The translations under genes and the position numbers were made by a program. The notes beneath the pieces were generated by a model. That model was not told the DNA's origin, made no database searches, and saw nothing but the letters and a program-made list of their open reading frames with translations. Positions 49,210-62,568 of a stretch of DNA of 64,000 bases are shown one piece after another (position 1 is the first letter of the stretch; each line of letters opens with the position of its first letter). Origin of the DNA: Sanderia malayensis (taxonomy: Eukaryota > Cnidaria > Scyphozoa > Semaeostomeae > Pelagiidae); NCBI GenBank assembly GCA_013076295.1, contig RQOL01000359.1, positions 17,418 to 81,417 of the forward strand, given 5' to 3'.

Positions 49210-50041
49210 ATGGATACTGAAAATGAAGTTGTCATGACTGACAATGCTGATGCGGTTCAGACCGAGGACGCTGAAGCCATTGAGACCGGGGACGCCGAAA
49301 CGATGGAGCCTCAAGTTGCCAACACTGTTGGAAAGGAGCCAACAGTGGTTTATTGTGGCGAAGAAACCAAGGTAACATTGAAAAATACTTTCATCCATAT
49401 ATTGATAAATCTAAATAAATATTATGCATAGATTATGAAATTGCTTTACAAGGGAAACAATTGTATCCTATGCAAGTCACTGTTTTTAATATATTGTTGT
49501 CATATTAATCCTAGCTAATCGACTTTAGTGATATTGCGTCACTAAAAAGGCAATGCGCCTTCAAATTCAATGCCATCAAAAGAGGCACAAAATTTCACTT
49601 TGTAAGCACTGAAGGCAGGCATCTAACGAAGGAAGAAATAGCGTAAGTTGCAATGCAAAATTCCCATCTCATCTGTGAAACATACCAATAAATAATATAA
49701 TATATAATAATTAATGGAAGCTTCATCCCATATGAAGAGAGTAGTGATATATTGATATAATAATAAATTAATATATATTTGACAAAGGATGAAATAGCGT
49801 AAGTTGCAATGCAAAATTCCCATCTTATCTGTGTGTATAACATATTGCTTACTTTTAACTCCTTCTGTACCAATGTGTTCTTCTCTACAGGACATCTGAT
49901 CAAATAAATATAAAAATTATTACAAAAAAAATATTCAAAAGACAAAGAAAACAACAACAACAAAAAAAGAAAAAGAAATAGAAGCACAGACCAGGTGCAT
50001 GTGGGCAGATGTGCCAACACAAGAAATATTGTCGTTGGTGA
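49210..50041 (+). pseudogene. Small three-exon passenger gene, copy C
   Basis: Exons 49210-49371, 49515-49642 and 49891-50041. Nearly identical to copy A in exons 1 and 2. In exon 3 the frame agrees with B and ends GACGQMCQHKKYCRW then TGA, but an in-frame TAG at 49979-49981 falls in the lysine-rich stretch. The A-run before it is one base longer than in A, which explains why A reads a different tail. Either this copy is newly broken or the homopolymer region is misread. Intron 2 holds the same relic splice junction as unit A. Confidence 0.65.
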
Positions 50042-52127
50042 GGGGCACAAACATTCACAAAAAGTAATTGTAACTGTAATTATGTTCATGTTTGTCTTTT
50101 GCTCGTTTTCTTTCCCTGTTATTTGTTTGTTTTGTGAAATTGTTGAATTTTGTACAACAATAAATTAGAATAATAATTAATAATAATAACATTGCAAAAA
50201 TAATAACAAGACTATTACCTTTGAAAAACGATGCATTCCGCCAACAAATATTTATCACCAACACTCTTCTTGGACATGCTGTGACAAAAACCCTAAAAAT
50301 TTACAAGAAATGTATTTCAAAAACCCGTCTTTATAAATGAACTAGATGTGGCCTTTGGGATGCATTATGATCTCATATAATTCAATATACTTACCTGAAG
50401 AACAGTCAAAATTGCCTGCATCGACATCGCACCACACAAATTCCATACGTAGCACAGAGAGTACCTAACATTCACGAATAATACATGTAGTAAAACGTAA
50501 GTAGCACAGAATCGTATCTCATTTTCCAATGCGAACAATGTATCATCCGTTTTTCTCAAATGTGGCCTATTCTCAAGGGACTCGTGGTCAAATACTATAT
50601 TTGCTAAAGTCTTATAGGCTAGAAAAATGAATCAAAACCTTCACAGAAACGCTATAGATTATTTTAAAGATGTAACCTGAAAGATCCCAATGATATAATA
50701 CGATCTGGAAAACCTACTTACCATCTCCAGTGCCCCACTCACAGAACAGAAAAGATGAAAGGAAGGACGCATTGCCTTGCCACATGTTCTTTGTTCAGTT
50801 CAGTTGAGTTCTCTTGGGTTCGGTTGATTGTTAGCCAATCCAGCTCAATCAAATAATTACGTCAAAACGAGACGGCATAACAATAGAATTTGTTGTGTGA
50901 TTTTGATTTATGCTATGTTTCGTCAACGTAGCAATTTCTCATGCTGGTTGTGGTTGTGCTGTCCGAATATTCGTTTCCCAAATCTTGGATTGCAATAGAA
51001 CTTGATGCTGAAATAAGAGAAAGTAAAGCTGAGAGAAACATTCATTTTGCCGCAGCTCAGGAGTAAGTAGACTTTATTTTTAGTTTCACCCCATTCAAGT
51101 TCCCATATAGTTGCTTAGGCCAATTGTATTTCACTCATTGTTAACATATAGTTTCCTCAGGCCAAAATTGACAACTCCGCTTATGTTTCATGGCTCTTTA
51201 TATTTAATGATTTCGGAAAGAGTGTTTAATGCTGTACCCAGATGTTTCAGTGGCTTTAATTTTGTTATAATTTTTTCGTTGACGATTCTTTTCACTTTGT
51301 AGCTGCCTTCTTTGCCTTACCAGCCAAGCCCAATACTCCTATGAAACTCCTTTCACCATGCAATTCCCATCCCATTAATGATGATTATGAAGTACTTTTG
51401 CATTATCCACTGTGTCCCGTGCTTATCCTTATGTTCTATATGATTGAAACTAATGTAAAACCAATCCCAGCCGTAGAAATCGTTGTACTTCATTTAATTT
51501 AATAAAGCTTTTTCATGGCAATTGCTTAAATGATCTGTTTTGTCTGTAATGTCATACTGTAATGTCATGTCATACTGATCAATATTCATTTCTTTATTTC
51601 TTTTCATAATGACATACCTTAAATCAACATCAAAGGAAAATTAAACTCCGCAGATTCTCCAAATCCAGATCCAATTATTTTTTAGCCTTGATAGTAATAA
51701 ACCAACATATTAAATAGAATATAATTTGTCTCTTTCACTTTGTAGATCTACTGATGTACATCATTGTACCAATGCAAGTATTGGAGGCTACATACGTATT
51801 GCTTTATCAAAAATCAATGCATCAGTGTCATCAGTGTAAGTCAAAATTAGTTTAAATTCTGGACACTCATCATCAATGGTCCTTTACTGTTTATACCTAT
51901 CCTATATTAGGTTGACAAAAGACCACATCCAAGTGTCAATCCATGCACTCAACTAATAGCAGGCTAATTGTTGTCGTCCCTAAAACAAAACAAACTTTTA
52001 TGTTGCATCTTATCTACTGTACCATCAGTACGAGGCTTAGATCATGAAAACGAGGATTTTAAAATAAAAACGAGGCTGACCGCTAAAACTAATTTCGATG
52101 CATGTTAAACACTATAATCTTGACAAT
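50042..52127. other. Non-coding stretch of unit C after the small gene
   Basis: Almost the same as 18410-19937 in A, then a part near 51650-52120 that is shared with B (36380-36980) but missing from A. AATAAA at 50159-50164. No supported gene. Confidence 0.6.
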
Positions 52128-53720
52128 AGAAAGACAGGGGAGCGAGGGCGAGCCACACCACTGTACGTGGGGTGGGAAAGGGCATGAGCGTTAGTGAATG
52201 CAGCGCACGAAGTGCGCCAACCACATTAAACTTTTTGTACTTGACGGGCTCCGGGAAGCGAGCGTAGCGAGCGCCCCCGGCTATCTATATATACTATTCT
52301 ACGGTCACACGTGACCAGGAAACGCTCAACAATGGGCCATTGTCTCCGGAACAATCGACGTTCGACCGAACAATGGCAACGTTCGACCAAACAATGGGAT
52401 CAAAGGAGCGGGGCTTGATATCATAAAGGCTTTTTTCCTGGGGGTCAATAAGGGTGCAAATTGGTATCAAAATGATCGCTGCATTCTGCCGATGAAAGTG
52501 AAGCAATCCGCTAATTTCTAACCCCAGCCGTTCGGGAGTTATGGCCAATTTTGTGGTTCGACTTTCTAGAAAGTTCGGCCAACCCAGTTAATGAGATGCA
52601 AAACGAGCAGGGAGAAGCAGGTGTTTTTTTAGTTGAACGGGCGGCAAGTTGCTCGGGTTTAAACGTGAATACGTGCCGGAAATGAATTGTAAAGACGTGT
52701 CAATTGTTGTCAAGACCTGTGGAAACAATTGGTGAACAATCATTTCAAGGTATTTCCTTTATTCAATTGTTTTTGGCTGAAAATAGCACGAGTTTTGTTT
52801 TGTTTAACCTCACGTTTTTCTTTCGACTTGAGGGCCTAACCAAAACACGAAGACAATTTTGATTTTCTCGGGTTGTTTTGGGCCGATTTCCTCCATTTAA
52901 ACTTTCGATAACTGTTTATTTACACCAGAACTAAAGTTATGTGGCTTTGTTTTTTTTGTTTTGTTGATTTTCCTCTGTTTTTGGACACTTTTAGCCGAGA
53001 TTGGGTTTTGCTGGAAAACACGAAATTTTCACGCAACACGCGTGGGTTTTGCATTTGCGAAAATTAATTTTTAAGCTCCAAAAACTTTGTTTTTTTCACC
53101 CAAATACTGTCGATAAATGTTCGCCAAGCTATTAGCTTCATGTTGATATTTTCGTGGGGTGTGTAGGACAAAAATTGGTCATGCTAATTGAATTTGAAAG
53201 TTGGTGAATCGTGTTTCAATTGCTATTTTTTGCAGGGTTTTGATTTCAGGGCTATTTTTGATCAACAAAATCATGTCTTGGACTTCAAAAATGTACAACT
53301 AAAATTGCGAAAAGCATTTCAAATGCACCCAATTACTTTCGATACTTATTCGCCAAGGTATCAGCTTCCTGTTGGTGTAATTTGAGTTAAAATGGACAAA
53401 GTTTGACCAAGTTAGGGGAATTTTTGTGTTTTTAAAGTTGGCTGATGAATAAACTTTTTCACGGCTTTGTTGTTGGGCTCCACTAAATACTCCCTTAAAT
53501 TTCGAAACAACACTGTTAAGAAATGTGAATATTTTTATCGGATTCGCTGTTTCCTTAGCTACAGTTTGATATATTTTTTATTACAGATTGAGTTTAAATT
53601 TTACAGGATTGATTAAATTTTTGAAGGCAACTTTTTTCTTCAAACTTCACACTGAAGCTATCAACTTTCGGAAGCGGCGTTCAGGGGGGCAGCGTGGGCG
53701 CCGGGCGGTCGCGTGGCAGG
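52128..53720 (+). repeat. Core, R2 and R1, direct copy in unit C
   Basis: The most complete copy: GACAATAGAAAGACAGGGGAG lead, GGGCATGAGCGTTAGTGAATG core with GCGCAC-GAA-GTGCGC hairpin, GGTCACACGTGACC, R2, then full R1 with its two internal boxes, followed directly by the minisatellite. Confidence 0.85.
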
Positions 53721-53769
53721 GGGGAAGATTCGACCTCCCACCTTTACTTTCTTTAGAAATGTGGCGTAG

Positions 53770-54420
53770 TGTGTATTGTAGGGTATGTATGGTAGGGTAT
53801 GTATGGTAGGGTATGTATTGTAAAGTATGTATTGTAGGGTATGTATTGTAAGGTATGTATTGTAGGGTTTGTATTGTACTGTATGTATTGTAAGGTATGT
53901 ATTGTAGGGTATGCATTGTAGGGTATGTATTGTAGGGTATGTATTGTAGGGTATGTATTGTAAGGTATGTATTGTAGGGTATGTATTGTAGGTTATGTAC
54001 TGTAAGGTATGTATTTTAGGGTATTTATAGTAGGGTTTGTATTGTAAGGTATGTATTGTAGGGTATGTATTGTAGGGTGTGTATTGTAGGGTATGTAGTG
54101 TAGGGTATGTATTGTAGGGTTTGTATTGTAGGGTATGTATTGTAGGGTTTGTATTGTAGGGTATGTATTGTAGGGTTTGTATTGTAGGGTTTGTATAGTA
54201 GGGTATGTTATGTAGGGTATGTATTGTAGGGTATGTATTGTAGGGTATGTATTGTAGGGTATGTATTGTAGGGTTTGTATTGTAGGGTTTGTATTGTAGG
54301 GTATGTATTTTAGGGTATGTTATGTGGGGTATGTATTGTAGGGTATGTATTGTAGGGTATGTTATGTAGGGTATGTATTGTAGGGTATGTATTGTAGGGT
54401 ATGTATTGTAGGGTATGTAT
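53770..54420 (+). repeat. 14-bp minisatellite (GGGTATGTATTGTA)n, unit C
   Basis: About 46 imperfect copies. The 269-codon minus-strand frame across it has a 14-residue period and is a by-product. Confidence 0.95.
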
Positions 54421-54425
54421 GTATG

Positions 54426-54543
54426 TATGGGCATGAGCGGCAGCGAATGCAGCGCGCAAAGCGCGCCCACCAGATTAAACTTTCTTTACTTGACGGGCTC
54501 CGGGGAGGGAGCGAAGCGACCGAACCCGGCTCATGTATGTATG

Positions 54544-54577
<34 letters not shown>

Positions 54578-54809
54578 TGTATGTATGTATGTAGGTATGT
54601 ATGTATGTATGTATGTATGTATGGGCAAGAGCGGCAGCGAATGCAGCGCGCGAAGCGCGCCAACCAGATTAAGCTTTGTTTACTTGACGGGCTCCGGGGA
54701 GGGAGCGAAGCGACCGAAACCGGCCCATGTATGTATGTATGTATGTATGTATGTATGTATGTATGTATGTATGTAGGTATGTATGTATGTATGTATGTAT
54801 GTATGTATG
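54426..54809 (+). repeat. Two core plus (ATGT)n units before the second R2, unit C
   Basis: Cores of about 105 bp at 54430 and 54623 (GGGCATGAGCGGCAGCGAATG or GGGCAAGAGCGGCAGC..., GCGCGCRAAGCGCGC, GACGGGCTCCGGGGAGGGAGC) each run into an ATGT tract (54533-54622 and 54727-54809). The third core at 54809 continues into R2 instead. Confidence 0.9.
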
Positions 54810-56080
54810 GGCATGAGCGGGAGCGAATGCAGCGCGCGAAGCGCGCCAACCACATTAAACTTTTTGTACTTGACTGGCTCCAAGAAGCGAGCGTAGCGAG
54901 TGCCCCCGGCTAGTCTATATATACTATTCTACGGTCACACGTGACCCCAACCCGCCAAACAATGCTCCATTGTCTCTTGAAAACAATCGACGTTCGGCCA
55001 AACAATGGCAACCTTCGACCGAACAATGGGATCAAAGGAGCGGGGCTTGATATCATAAAGGCTTTTTCTTGGGGTGCGAATAAGGGTGCAAATTGGTACA
55101 GAAATGATCGCTGTATTGTGCTGATCAAAGTAAAGTATTTGGCTAATTTCTATTCCAAGCGGTTCGGGAGTTATGGCCCATTTTCTGTTCCGACTTTCTA
55201 GAAAGTTCGGAGGACCGAGTTAATGAGATGCAAAACGAGCAGGGAGAAGCACGTGTTTTTTTGGTTGAACGGGCGGCAAGTTGCTCGGGTTTAAGCACGA
55301 ATACGTGCCGGAAATCAATTGTAAAGACGTGTCAATTGTTCTCAGGACCTGTGGAGACAATGTGTGGACAATTATTTCAAGGTATTTCGTTTATTCAATT
55401 GTTTTTGGGTGGAAATAGCACAAGTTTTGTTTTGTTTAACCTCACGTTTTTCTTTCGGCTCCAGGGCCTAACCAAAACACGAAGACAATTTTGATTTTCT
55501 TGGGTCGTTCTGGGCCTATTTCGCCCATTTAAACTTTCGATAACTGTTTATTTACACGAGAACTAAAGTTATCTGGGGTTGTGTTTTTTTTGTTTTGCCG
55601 ATTTTCTTCTGTTTTTGGACAGTTTTAGCCGAGATTGGGTTCGCGAAAATTAAATTTTAAGCTGCCAAAGCTTTGTTTTTTTCACCCAAATACTTTCGAT
55701 AAATATTCGCCAAGGTATTAGCTTCGTGTTTGTGTAATTTGAGTTAAAATGGACAAATTTTGACCAAGTTAGGGGAATTTTTGTGTTTTTAAAGTTGGCC
55801 GAGGAATTTAATTTTTCACGGTTTTTGTCTTTGCCTGCAGCAAATGCTCGCTTAAAATTACAAACAACACAGCTAACAAATGTCAGCATTTTTATCGGAT
55901 TCGCTGTTTTCTTACCTACAGTTTGATATATATTTTATTAGACATTCAGTTTAAATTTTCCAGGATTGATTAAATTTTTGAAGGCAACTATTTTTTTTTC
56001 AAACTTCACACTGAAGTTATCAATCAACTTTCAGAAACGGCTTTCAGGGGGGGCGGCAGGATGGGCGCTGCCAGGGGGGA
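54809..56080 (+). repeat. Core, R2 and shortened R1, second direct copy in unit C
   Basis: Same order as 52128-53720, with R1 reduced by internal deletion (joins near 55640 and 55690) but keeping the CCTCCCACCTT end before the minisatellite. Confidence 0.85.
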
Positions 56081-56119
56081 AGATTCGACCTCCCACCTTC
56101 AAGTGTTTTAGAAGAATCA

Positions 56120-56500
56120 TAGTATTGTAGGGTATTGTATTGTAGGGTATTGTATTGTAGGGTAGGTATTGTAGGGTATGTATTGTAGGGTATGTATTCT
56201 AGGTTATGTATGGTAGGGTATGTATTTTAGGGTATGTTATGTAGGGTATGTATTGTAGGGTATGTATGTAGGGTATGTTATGTAGGGTATGTATTGTAGG
56301 GTATGTATGTAGGGTATGTATGTAGGGTATGTATGTAGGGTATGTATGTAGGGTAGGTATGTAGGGTATGTATGTATGTATGTATGTATGTATGTATGTA
56401 TGTATTTATGTATGTAGGTATGTATGTATATTATGTATAGTATTTTTATACATAGTATATAGGGTATGTATTTATGTATATAATTATGTATAGTATCTAT
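56120..56500 (+). repeat. Minisatellite decaying into (ATGT)n, end of unit C
   Basis: Begins with the 14-bp repeat, shortens to GGGTATGTAT units and ends as plain ATGT, the same course as 23716-24090 in A. Confidence 0.9.
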
Positions 56501-56509
56501 AGTAAGTAT

Positions 56510-58278
56510 GTTAATGTTAATATGCAGTGCTTCTATTTCTAACTTTTGTAATTCATTAAAAAAAACACTGCAAAACAGACACTGTTCTTCTTTTTGAACA
56601 AATGATCTTCAATTAACAAATCTTAAAATGAACTCACCTAACTATAATAATGTTCACAAGGAATGACCACAAACATTCACTTTATGTCTCGGCTCCTGAA
56701 AAACAACAAGAAATCAAGTAATCTACTTTATAGCATGTTGGCTCATCTCCGTTATTTTCATGTGGCCTCAAGTATATAAATGTAAGTCATTTATTCTAAC
56801 TGCAAATCATTAATTACTTCCACCTCATGTATTCACCCACTCAAACAACGTATAAAACCTTCTTACCTTTGGTCAACCTTCCATGGCCTACTCTTATTAT
56901 TGGTATTTTTACCAACAGCAATATTTCTGAAGATATAACAGATCACCAAAAATAAAATCAATGTACTTCATTCTCGATGTGTCCGTGGTGGAACATGTTT
57001 TTCCTGTTGTTGTGTTCAACAAGCTTCACCATCAAAATCCCCACAACGGCATGGTGAGAAATGATCTATTTCTAGATATCTTGCATAATAAAGTCCACCA
57101 AATTATTTCTTCTTATACTTAGAGATCGACAAAACAGAATGAATCATCATAATCATAAAATAACAACAACGAGGCACGCCGCCGAATAGAGGCCACAAAA
57201 CTTTCAAATTGGCGCGAATTTAAAAGAGCAATTGCGTGTTTACTTTCTTGCTACAGCAAATGTAAAATTTTTGTTCAACATCTAACGTTGTTAGAAATTG
57301 GAAGAAAATAATAATTATCTATATATTGAGAAAAAATCTTACAAAGATTGTTTTACTTTGTTATTGGTAAGTTGAATGTTGAAATTTACCTTTCCTAAAC
57401 AATCCATATTTACACCAACAGCGTCTTCTTTAAGGCCAGGTTGTCTTTCATTGCATCGCAATGCACTGTCTTTTTTACCGTTTCTGTCATCTGGTTTTTA
57501 GCGTTTCTGTCATCTGGCTTCTGGGTTAATATCCAGCCAGTTTTGTTGTAAAGTAAAGTAAAGTAAAGTGAAGTTTTTTTATAAAGTAAGTATTTCACTC
57601 CTTCACTTCAGCATGACATTTTATTCTTATTTCAATCAACACAATAATATACAAGTTAAACATGTTAAACATTCCTTAGTATTAATGGCAACTTTCTTTT
57701 TACAAGATAATAAATTCATCCAAATCATCTTTCTTCTTTTCTAAAAACAGGGTTTCAAGAAAGTTGATTCCTCAAAATATTTGGTGAGTGTCATAACAAT
57801 TGTTGTTATACAAAGCCCATTTTAGTTAATGTTTAAATGCCTCACCCTGTAATGTACATTGATCTCCCAAATCTGAAGCTTAACTACTTAGCTGAACAAT
57901 CACAACAATTTCTTATCAATAAAAAGCAAATTAACTGCATAATGCAAATAAAATCTAGCCTGCACAAACACATCAAATGGGTGATTAACTTTTCCAATTT
58001 ATACATTATCGCAACTGTTTTCCTTTTAGTTCTTGAAGAACACAATAGAAAGAGTGATGTAGGTCATAAGATAAAGTGCTCCAATATTTTTATTTGCGAA
58101 CTTTAAATAACCAATAATTTAATTCCACGATCAAGAGTAATTTCGAACATAATTACAATTATGCTTTAAATTATTTATTTTATCTTGCAGCTCACCAAAA
58201 AACAACAAAACCCATCCACTTGCTCACAAAAATCACTCTTATTTCAAATATTAACATTTTCACTTACATTGGGTTGCA
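56510..58278. other. 5' flank of Helitron D, no gene seen
   Basis: Repeats 37440-39207 nearly base for base, including the AAAGT run and the possible leader exon ending TCAAAATATTTG at about 57783. Confidence 0.55.
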
Positions 58279-58285
58279 TATAAAA
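58279..58285 (+). promoter_or_regulatory. TATA-like box before Helitron D start codon
   Basis: Same TATAAAA as in B and C, 44 bp before the ATG because of one extra T. Confidence 0.4.
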
Positions 58286-58741
58286 CACATTTTTTTCTTT
58301 TTTTTATATCATCTCTCGCAAAATGCCAAAAAAAGGCCAGAAAAAGCATCACCGGCTCAAGGTGCTGCGATCAAGTAAGGAAAGCAAATCGCCGAAGTCG
58401 TGAGAATAACCAACAGCCTCATCCTGCTGATTTACCACCCGATAATACGGTACAGGGAGCAGTGAATGATCTTCACCAGTTGCAGCAAGAATACCCTCAG
58501 CAACCAGCCCCAGAATATCAACCAGTCCCAGTTCATTATCCACAGATGCAAGCACTGTATGTGCCATGGCAACTACCTGCGATGCTTCCCCACTATGGAC
58601 TTATAGCAGTACCGCAACCAATAAACATTGCCTTACAATATCCTGCAGCACTGGCCCCTCAACTTCAGGTACACAACTCAATAATTTCTGCTAAACTTTT
58701 CCAATCACGTCAACCATATATTATACAGCTTTTTGTAATTA

Positions 58742-58751
58742 AAAACTATCA
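58742..58751. repeat. Target-site duplication, left
   Basis: AAAACTATCA, repeated at 63072-63081; the uninterrupted site in C (near 39673) has it once. Confidence 0.9.
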
Positions 58752-59060
58752 TTTTTTTTTCATTTCAATTCATTTCATTAACAAATATACCTAAATACAT
58801 TTCAATACATACATTAACATTTCAACATTATACAGTTAACAAAAAACTAAAACAAATTTACAAAAACATAATGTATTTAGATATATTTGCCTAAGGAGGA
58901 GCTCTCTAATAGATAAACTAATCGAGAGAGAGCCCCCCCATATAAAAAACAAAAAAGAAATGAGAAAAGAAGAAAAAAATAACAAAATAAGTTTTCCTAA
59001 AAACACAGAGAAAACCAGAATAGCCTCAAATAACAATTTTAGAATTAATTGAGTGAAGAA
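58752..59060 (-). other. 3' untranslated part of the retrotransposon
   Basis: No coding frame. Ends at a T-run on the plus strand next to the target duplication. A self-complementary GAGGAGCTCTC...GAGAGAGAGCCCCCC stretch lies near 58893-58938. Confidence 0.7.
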
Positions 59061-62000
59061 TTAGAGAGCATAGCCATTAATGACAAATTCTTTTAGTTTT
59101 GACTTGAAGGTGTTGAAAGAAGCAGAAATTTTGATAAAAGTTGGAATACAATTCCAGAGTTTAGCTCCAATATACTTTATTGATCTAAGCCCATATAGAA
59201 ATGTATTTCTTATGGGCTGAAAAATATCACCCCGAGCTGCCTGGCGAGTTTCATGACTATGAACTGTGTTACTGAGCTGAAAATAGTTCTGGAAATGAGA
59301 AGGTGAGAGACCATTAAGAGATTTGTAAACAAGCTTGAGAATTTCGTGATTAATCATATCATTTAATTTCAGTATTTTCAAGGAATGGAAGATTGGTGTT
59401 GTTGAAGATAAGAATGGCTGAGAAGAGATATCCTTAGTACTTTGTTGTCCTTAGTACTTTCTTCTGTAGTAAAAAGAGAGGTGCAAGATATGTATCATAA
59501 GAGAGGCCCCAAGTTGACGACCCGTAACTGAGAAAAGAAGAGAATATTGAATAGTAAAGATTTTTTAGAATATCAAGCGGAAGGTAGTGTCTGATCTTAG
59601 AAAAGATACCAGTGGTCCTTGACAGTTTTTTGGTTAGTTCAGTGATATGAAATTTCAAAGAAAGATGCTCATCCATAAGGACGCCTAAAAATTTAATATA
59701 TTTAGCTCTAGTTACAGGTTTTTTCCCAAATTTAATTTGAATGTCATTAGTCAATTTCTTCCTAGATGAGTGAAATATAACAAAACTAGTTTTTTCAATG
59801 TTTAAAGCTAGCTTATTTATCTCAAGCCATGACTTGACTTTTAGCAACTCCTTGTTAATTTTATACCTAAGTTTTATTATATTTTCAGATTCATAGTAGA
59901 TATTTGTATCATCAGCAAACAAGAAAAACGAGAGAACTTTTGATACATTAGGGAGGTCATTGATATAAATTAGAAAGAGTTAAGGGCCAAGTACAGAACC
60001 TTGAGGAACACCACAGGTAATACCTCCAAGTTGTGAAGAATGATTGTTAATCGAAACATACTGTTGTCTATCTGTCAAGTAGGACTGAAACCAAAGGAGT
60101 GGGGTCCCCCTAATGCCATAGTGACTCAGTTTTTGAAGTAAGATGCTATGGTTAACAGTATCAAAGGCTTTTTGCAAGTCAATGAAGATTCCACATCCCA
60201 CTCTGTTAGAGTCAAGTGTGCTTTTGATTTTTTCACTTAAACTTATCAGTGCATGGTCAGTAGAGTGTCCATTACGGAAACCAAATTGCATTTGAAACAA
60301 AATTTCGTGGAGTTCTAAAAAATTATACAAGCGTTTATGCATAAGCTTTTCAAAGATCTTACTAAAAATCGATAGTAAAGATATGGGTCTGTAATTTGAG
60401 TTCTTTGAAGCATCACCTTTCTTAAATATAGGAATAATCTTAGCAACCTTTAATTTTTCAGGAAATATACCATTTTTAAATGAGTCATTGATAATCTGCG
60501 AGAGCTGCACAGAGATGTGTGGATTGAGAATTTTCAGTAATTTAACGGGAATGCTGTTAGGTCCAGACGATTTGTTTTTCTTAAGTGACTGGATTATAGA
60601 AGATACTTCATCTGGAAAAGTGGGAGCTATAAAGAAATTAACATTATTGGGAGAATGTAAATACTTTAAAGCAGAATTTGGATTTCTTGGCATTTTACTT
60701 GTGATTTTATTGGCAACATTAAGAAAATAGTTATTAAAGTTGTTAGCAACCATGTCTGGATCAGTTATCGTACAACCATCCTCATCAGTTAATTTGTTGA
60801 TTGAGAGGGATTCGCTAGAATTTGCTTTCAGTTTTATAACATTTCTAATTCCTTGCCCTAGCAGTTTCATGTTTGACTTATTTTCTGTAAAATAGTTTTG
60901 AAAGTACTTTGTTTTGCTATTTTTTAACTCATTTACAACACGATTTCGAAATTGTTTATAAAAGTAGTAGATTTCTTGAGACTCAGATTGTTTGAATTGT
61001 TGAAAGATCTTGTCCCTGATCCTCATCATCTTGAGAATTTGGTTGTCAATCCAAGGTTTATTTCTGAGTTTCAGAGCCTTTTTGCTTAGTTTCTTTTTTG
61101 GACAATGTTTGTTAACCAGAAGGTTGAGATTTTCTAAGAACTCATTAAGCTTGCTATTTACATTTTGTTCTTCAGAATCTAAAAAGTTAAAATCCATATT
61201 CTGATAATCATCAAGAAACTGGGATTGATCAAAGTTTTTATAATCATAAACAAGATTATAACAATTGGTGTAGTCAGGTGCTGAATTTCTGAAAATTGAA
61301 AACTGAGGGAAATGATCTGATATTTGGACTAGAATATTTCCACTTATGACTTTGCTTGATACATCATTTGAGAAGATATTATCAATAAGAGTTGATGTGG
61401 TGTCAGTAACTCTAGTTGGTTGCAGTATTAGAGGTTGTAGGTGGTTGGTAAAGAAGGTATTTATGAAGTTATTTGTAGGTGTGTGATTTTCATAATTAAA
61501 TAGGTTAATGTTAAAATCGCCCATGATAAATACACGTTTATTTTCAGTTTCAATCTTGGTCATCATTTCTTGCATGTGGTCATTAAACTTCTGAATCTCA
61601 GAGCTTGGATGTCGATAGGCACAGCAGCATAGTATATTTTTAGATTTGGCGTTTTGAACTTCAATCCAGACCGTCTCAAAATCAAGTGTAGATGTGCTCA
61701 GATCTATTCTCACATCAGCTTTTAAGTTGGACTTCACATATATACCAACCCCACCAGCAGCACTTTGTGAGGGTGTGTTGTAGAATTTGTATCCAGGAAT
61801 GTCAGTATTGGTAGAAATAGTGGAATAAGCAGTAGTATTTTTAGTTTCAGAAAGACCTATAATTCCAAAGGAAATACCGGTGTTAGTTAGAAGAGTATAA
61901 AGCTCATCAAAATGTAAGTTGAGACTCCTTATGTTCATGTGAAAGAGGGAAATATCATTGGCAGATGTTTCAATAGACTGTAACTCCTGAACATTGTAGT

Positions 62001-62436
62001 AATTACAATCAATATCAGGCTCCATGTTCTCGTCGATATCATAGTCAGAAAGATTAGGGAGATTTTGCAGCTTAGAAAGGATTTGCAGAGATGGCAGTAA
62101 ATCAACTATTGAAGGTAGATCAGTAACACTAGTTCCTAGTAGAACATCGTCAGTTTCTAGGGTGAAAGGAAAAATCTGGGAATGTCTCTGTATTGTACAA
62201 GAGATACAGGTCCAATTGCTAGTTGCCCTTAGGGATTCAAAATCGGAAGGTGAAATATCATTACATTTGATGTGAATTTGGTTTCTACATAGACAACAAA
62301 GAAGGGCTTTTTTGTTCTTATGAACTTTTTTCATACAAATACTACATTGGTTATTACTTTCAGAAATCATTGGGTCTATGCTTGCAAGTCTGAGTCTTTC
62401 TATAATCAATTCAACTAAATTATCATTTGAGGCCAT
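59061..62436 (-). pseudogene. Retrotransposon ORF2: PHD-like finger, endonuclease, reverse transcriptase
   Basis: ATG at 62436. Residues about 31-80 form a PHD-like cysteine/histidine finger (CSIC, CCLC, HIKC, CISC). The APE-type endonuclease follows: NIRSLN near 168, SETK near 196, GDFN near 306, SDHFP near 373. The reverse transcriptase has YRPISLLS, FIDLQKAFD (Asp near 753) and GVPQGSVLGP (809-818). A single in-frame TAA at 59977-59979 follows directly; the frame then goes on with LIYINDL and the catalytic FADDTN. It closes at 59434, where a 17-base direct duplication (AAAGTACTAAGGAC...) and a frame change occur. The last piece, 59381-59061, has the CR1/Jockey-type C-terminal segment (VYKSLNGLSP...FQNYF). 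Broken, but only lightly. Confidence 0.92.
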
Positions 62437-62568
62437 ACCGGTTTTGTTGTTGAAATATTGAGAATTAAAAATAGCAATTAAGTTTCAAAAGTTGCAACAA
62501 ACACAAGAATGACGAGGACAGCCCAACCATTTGTGCGCCTAAGACTAGATATATAAATAAATAAATGA

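Noticed and set aside
53661..54470. 269-codon minus-strand frame with repeating Tyr-Pro-Thr-Ile-His residues
   Set aside because: It is the 14-bp minisatellite read as protein; a repeat whose unit length is not a multiple of three stays open in many frames when it lacks stops.
59061..62436. Retrotransposon ORF2 as an intact gene
   Set aside because: There is an in-frame TAA at 59977-59979 and a frame change near 59434, so it is annotated as broken.
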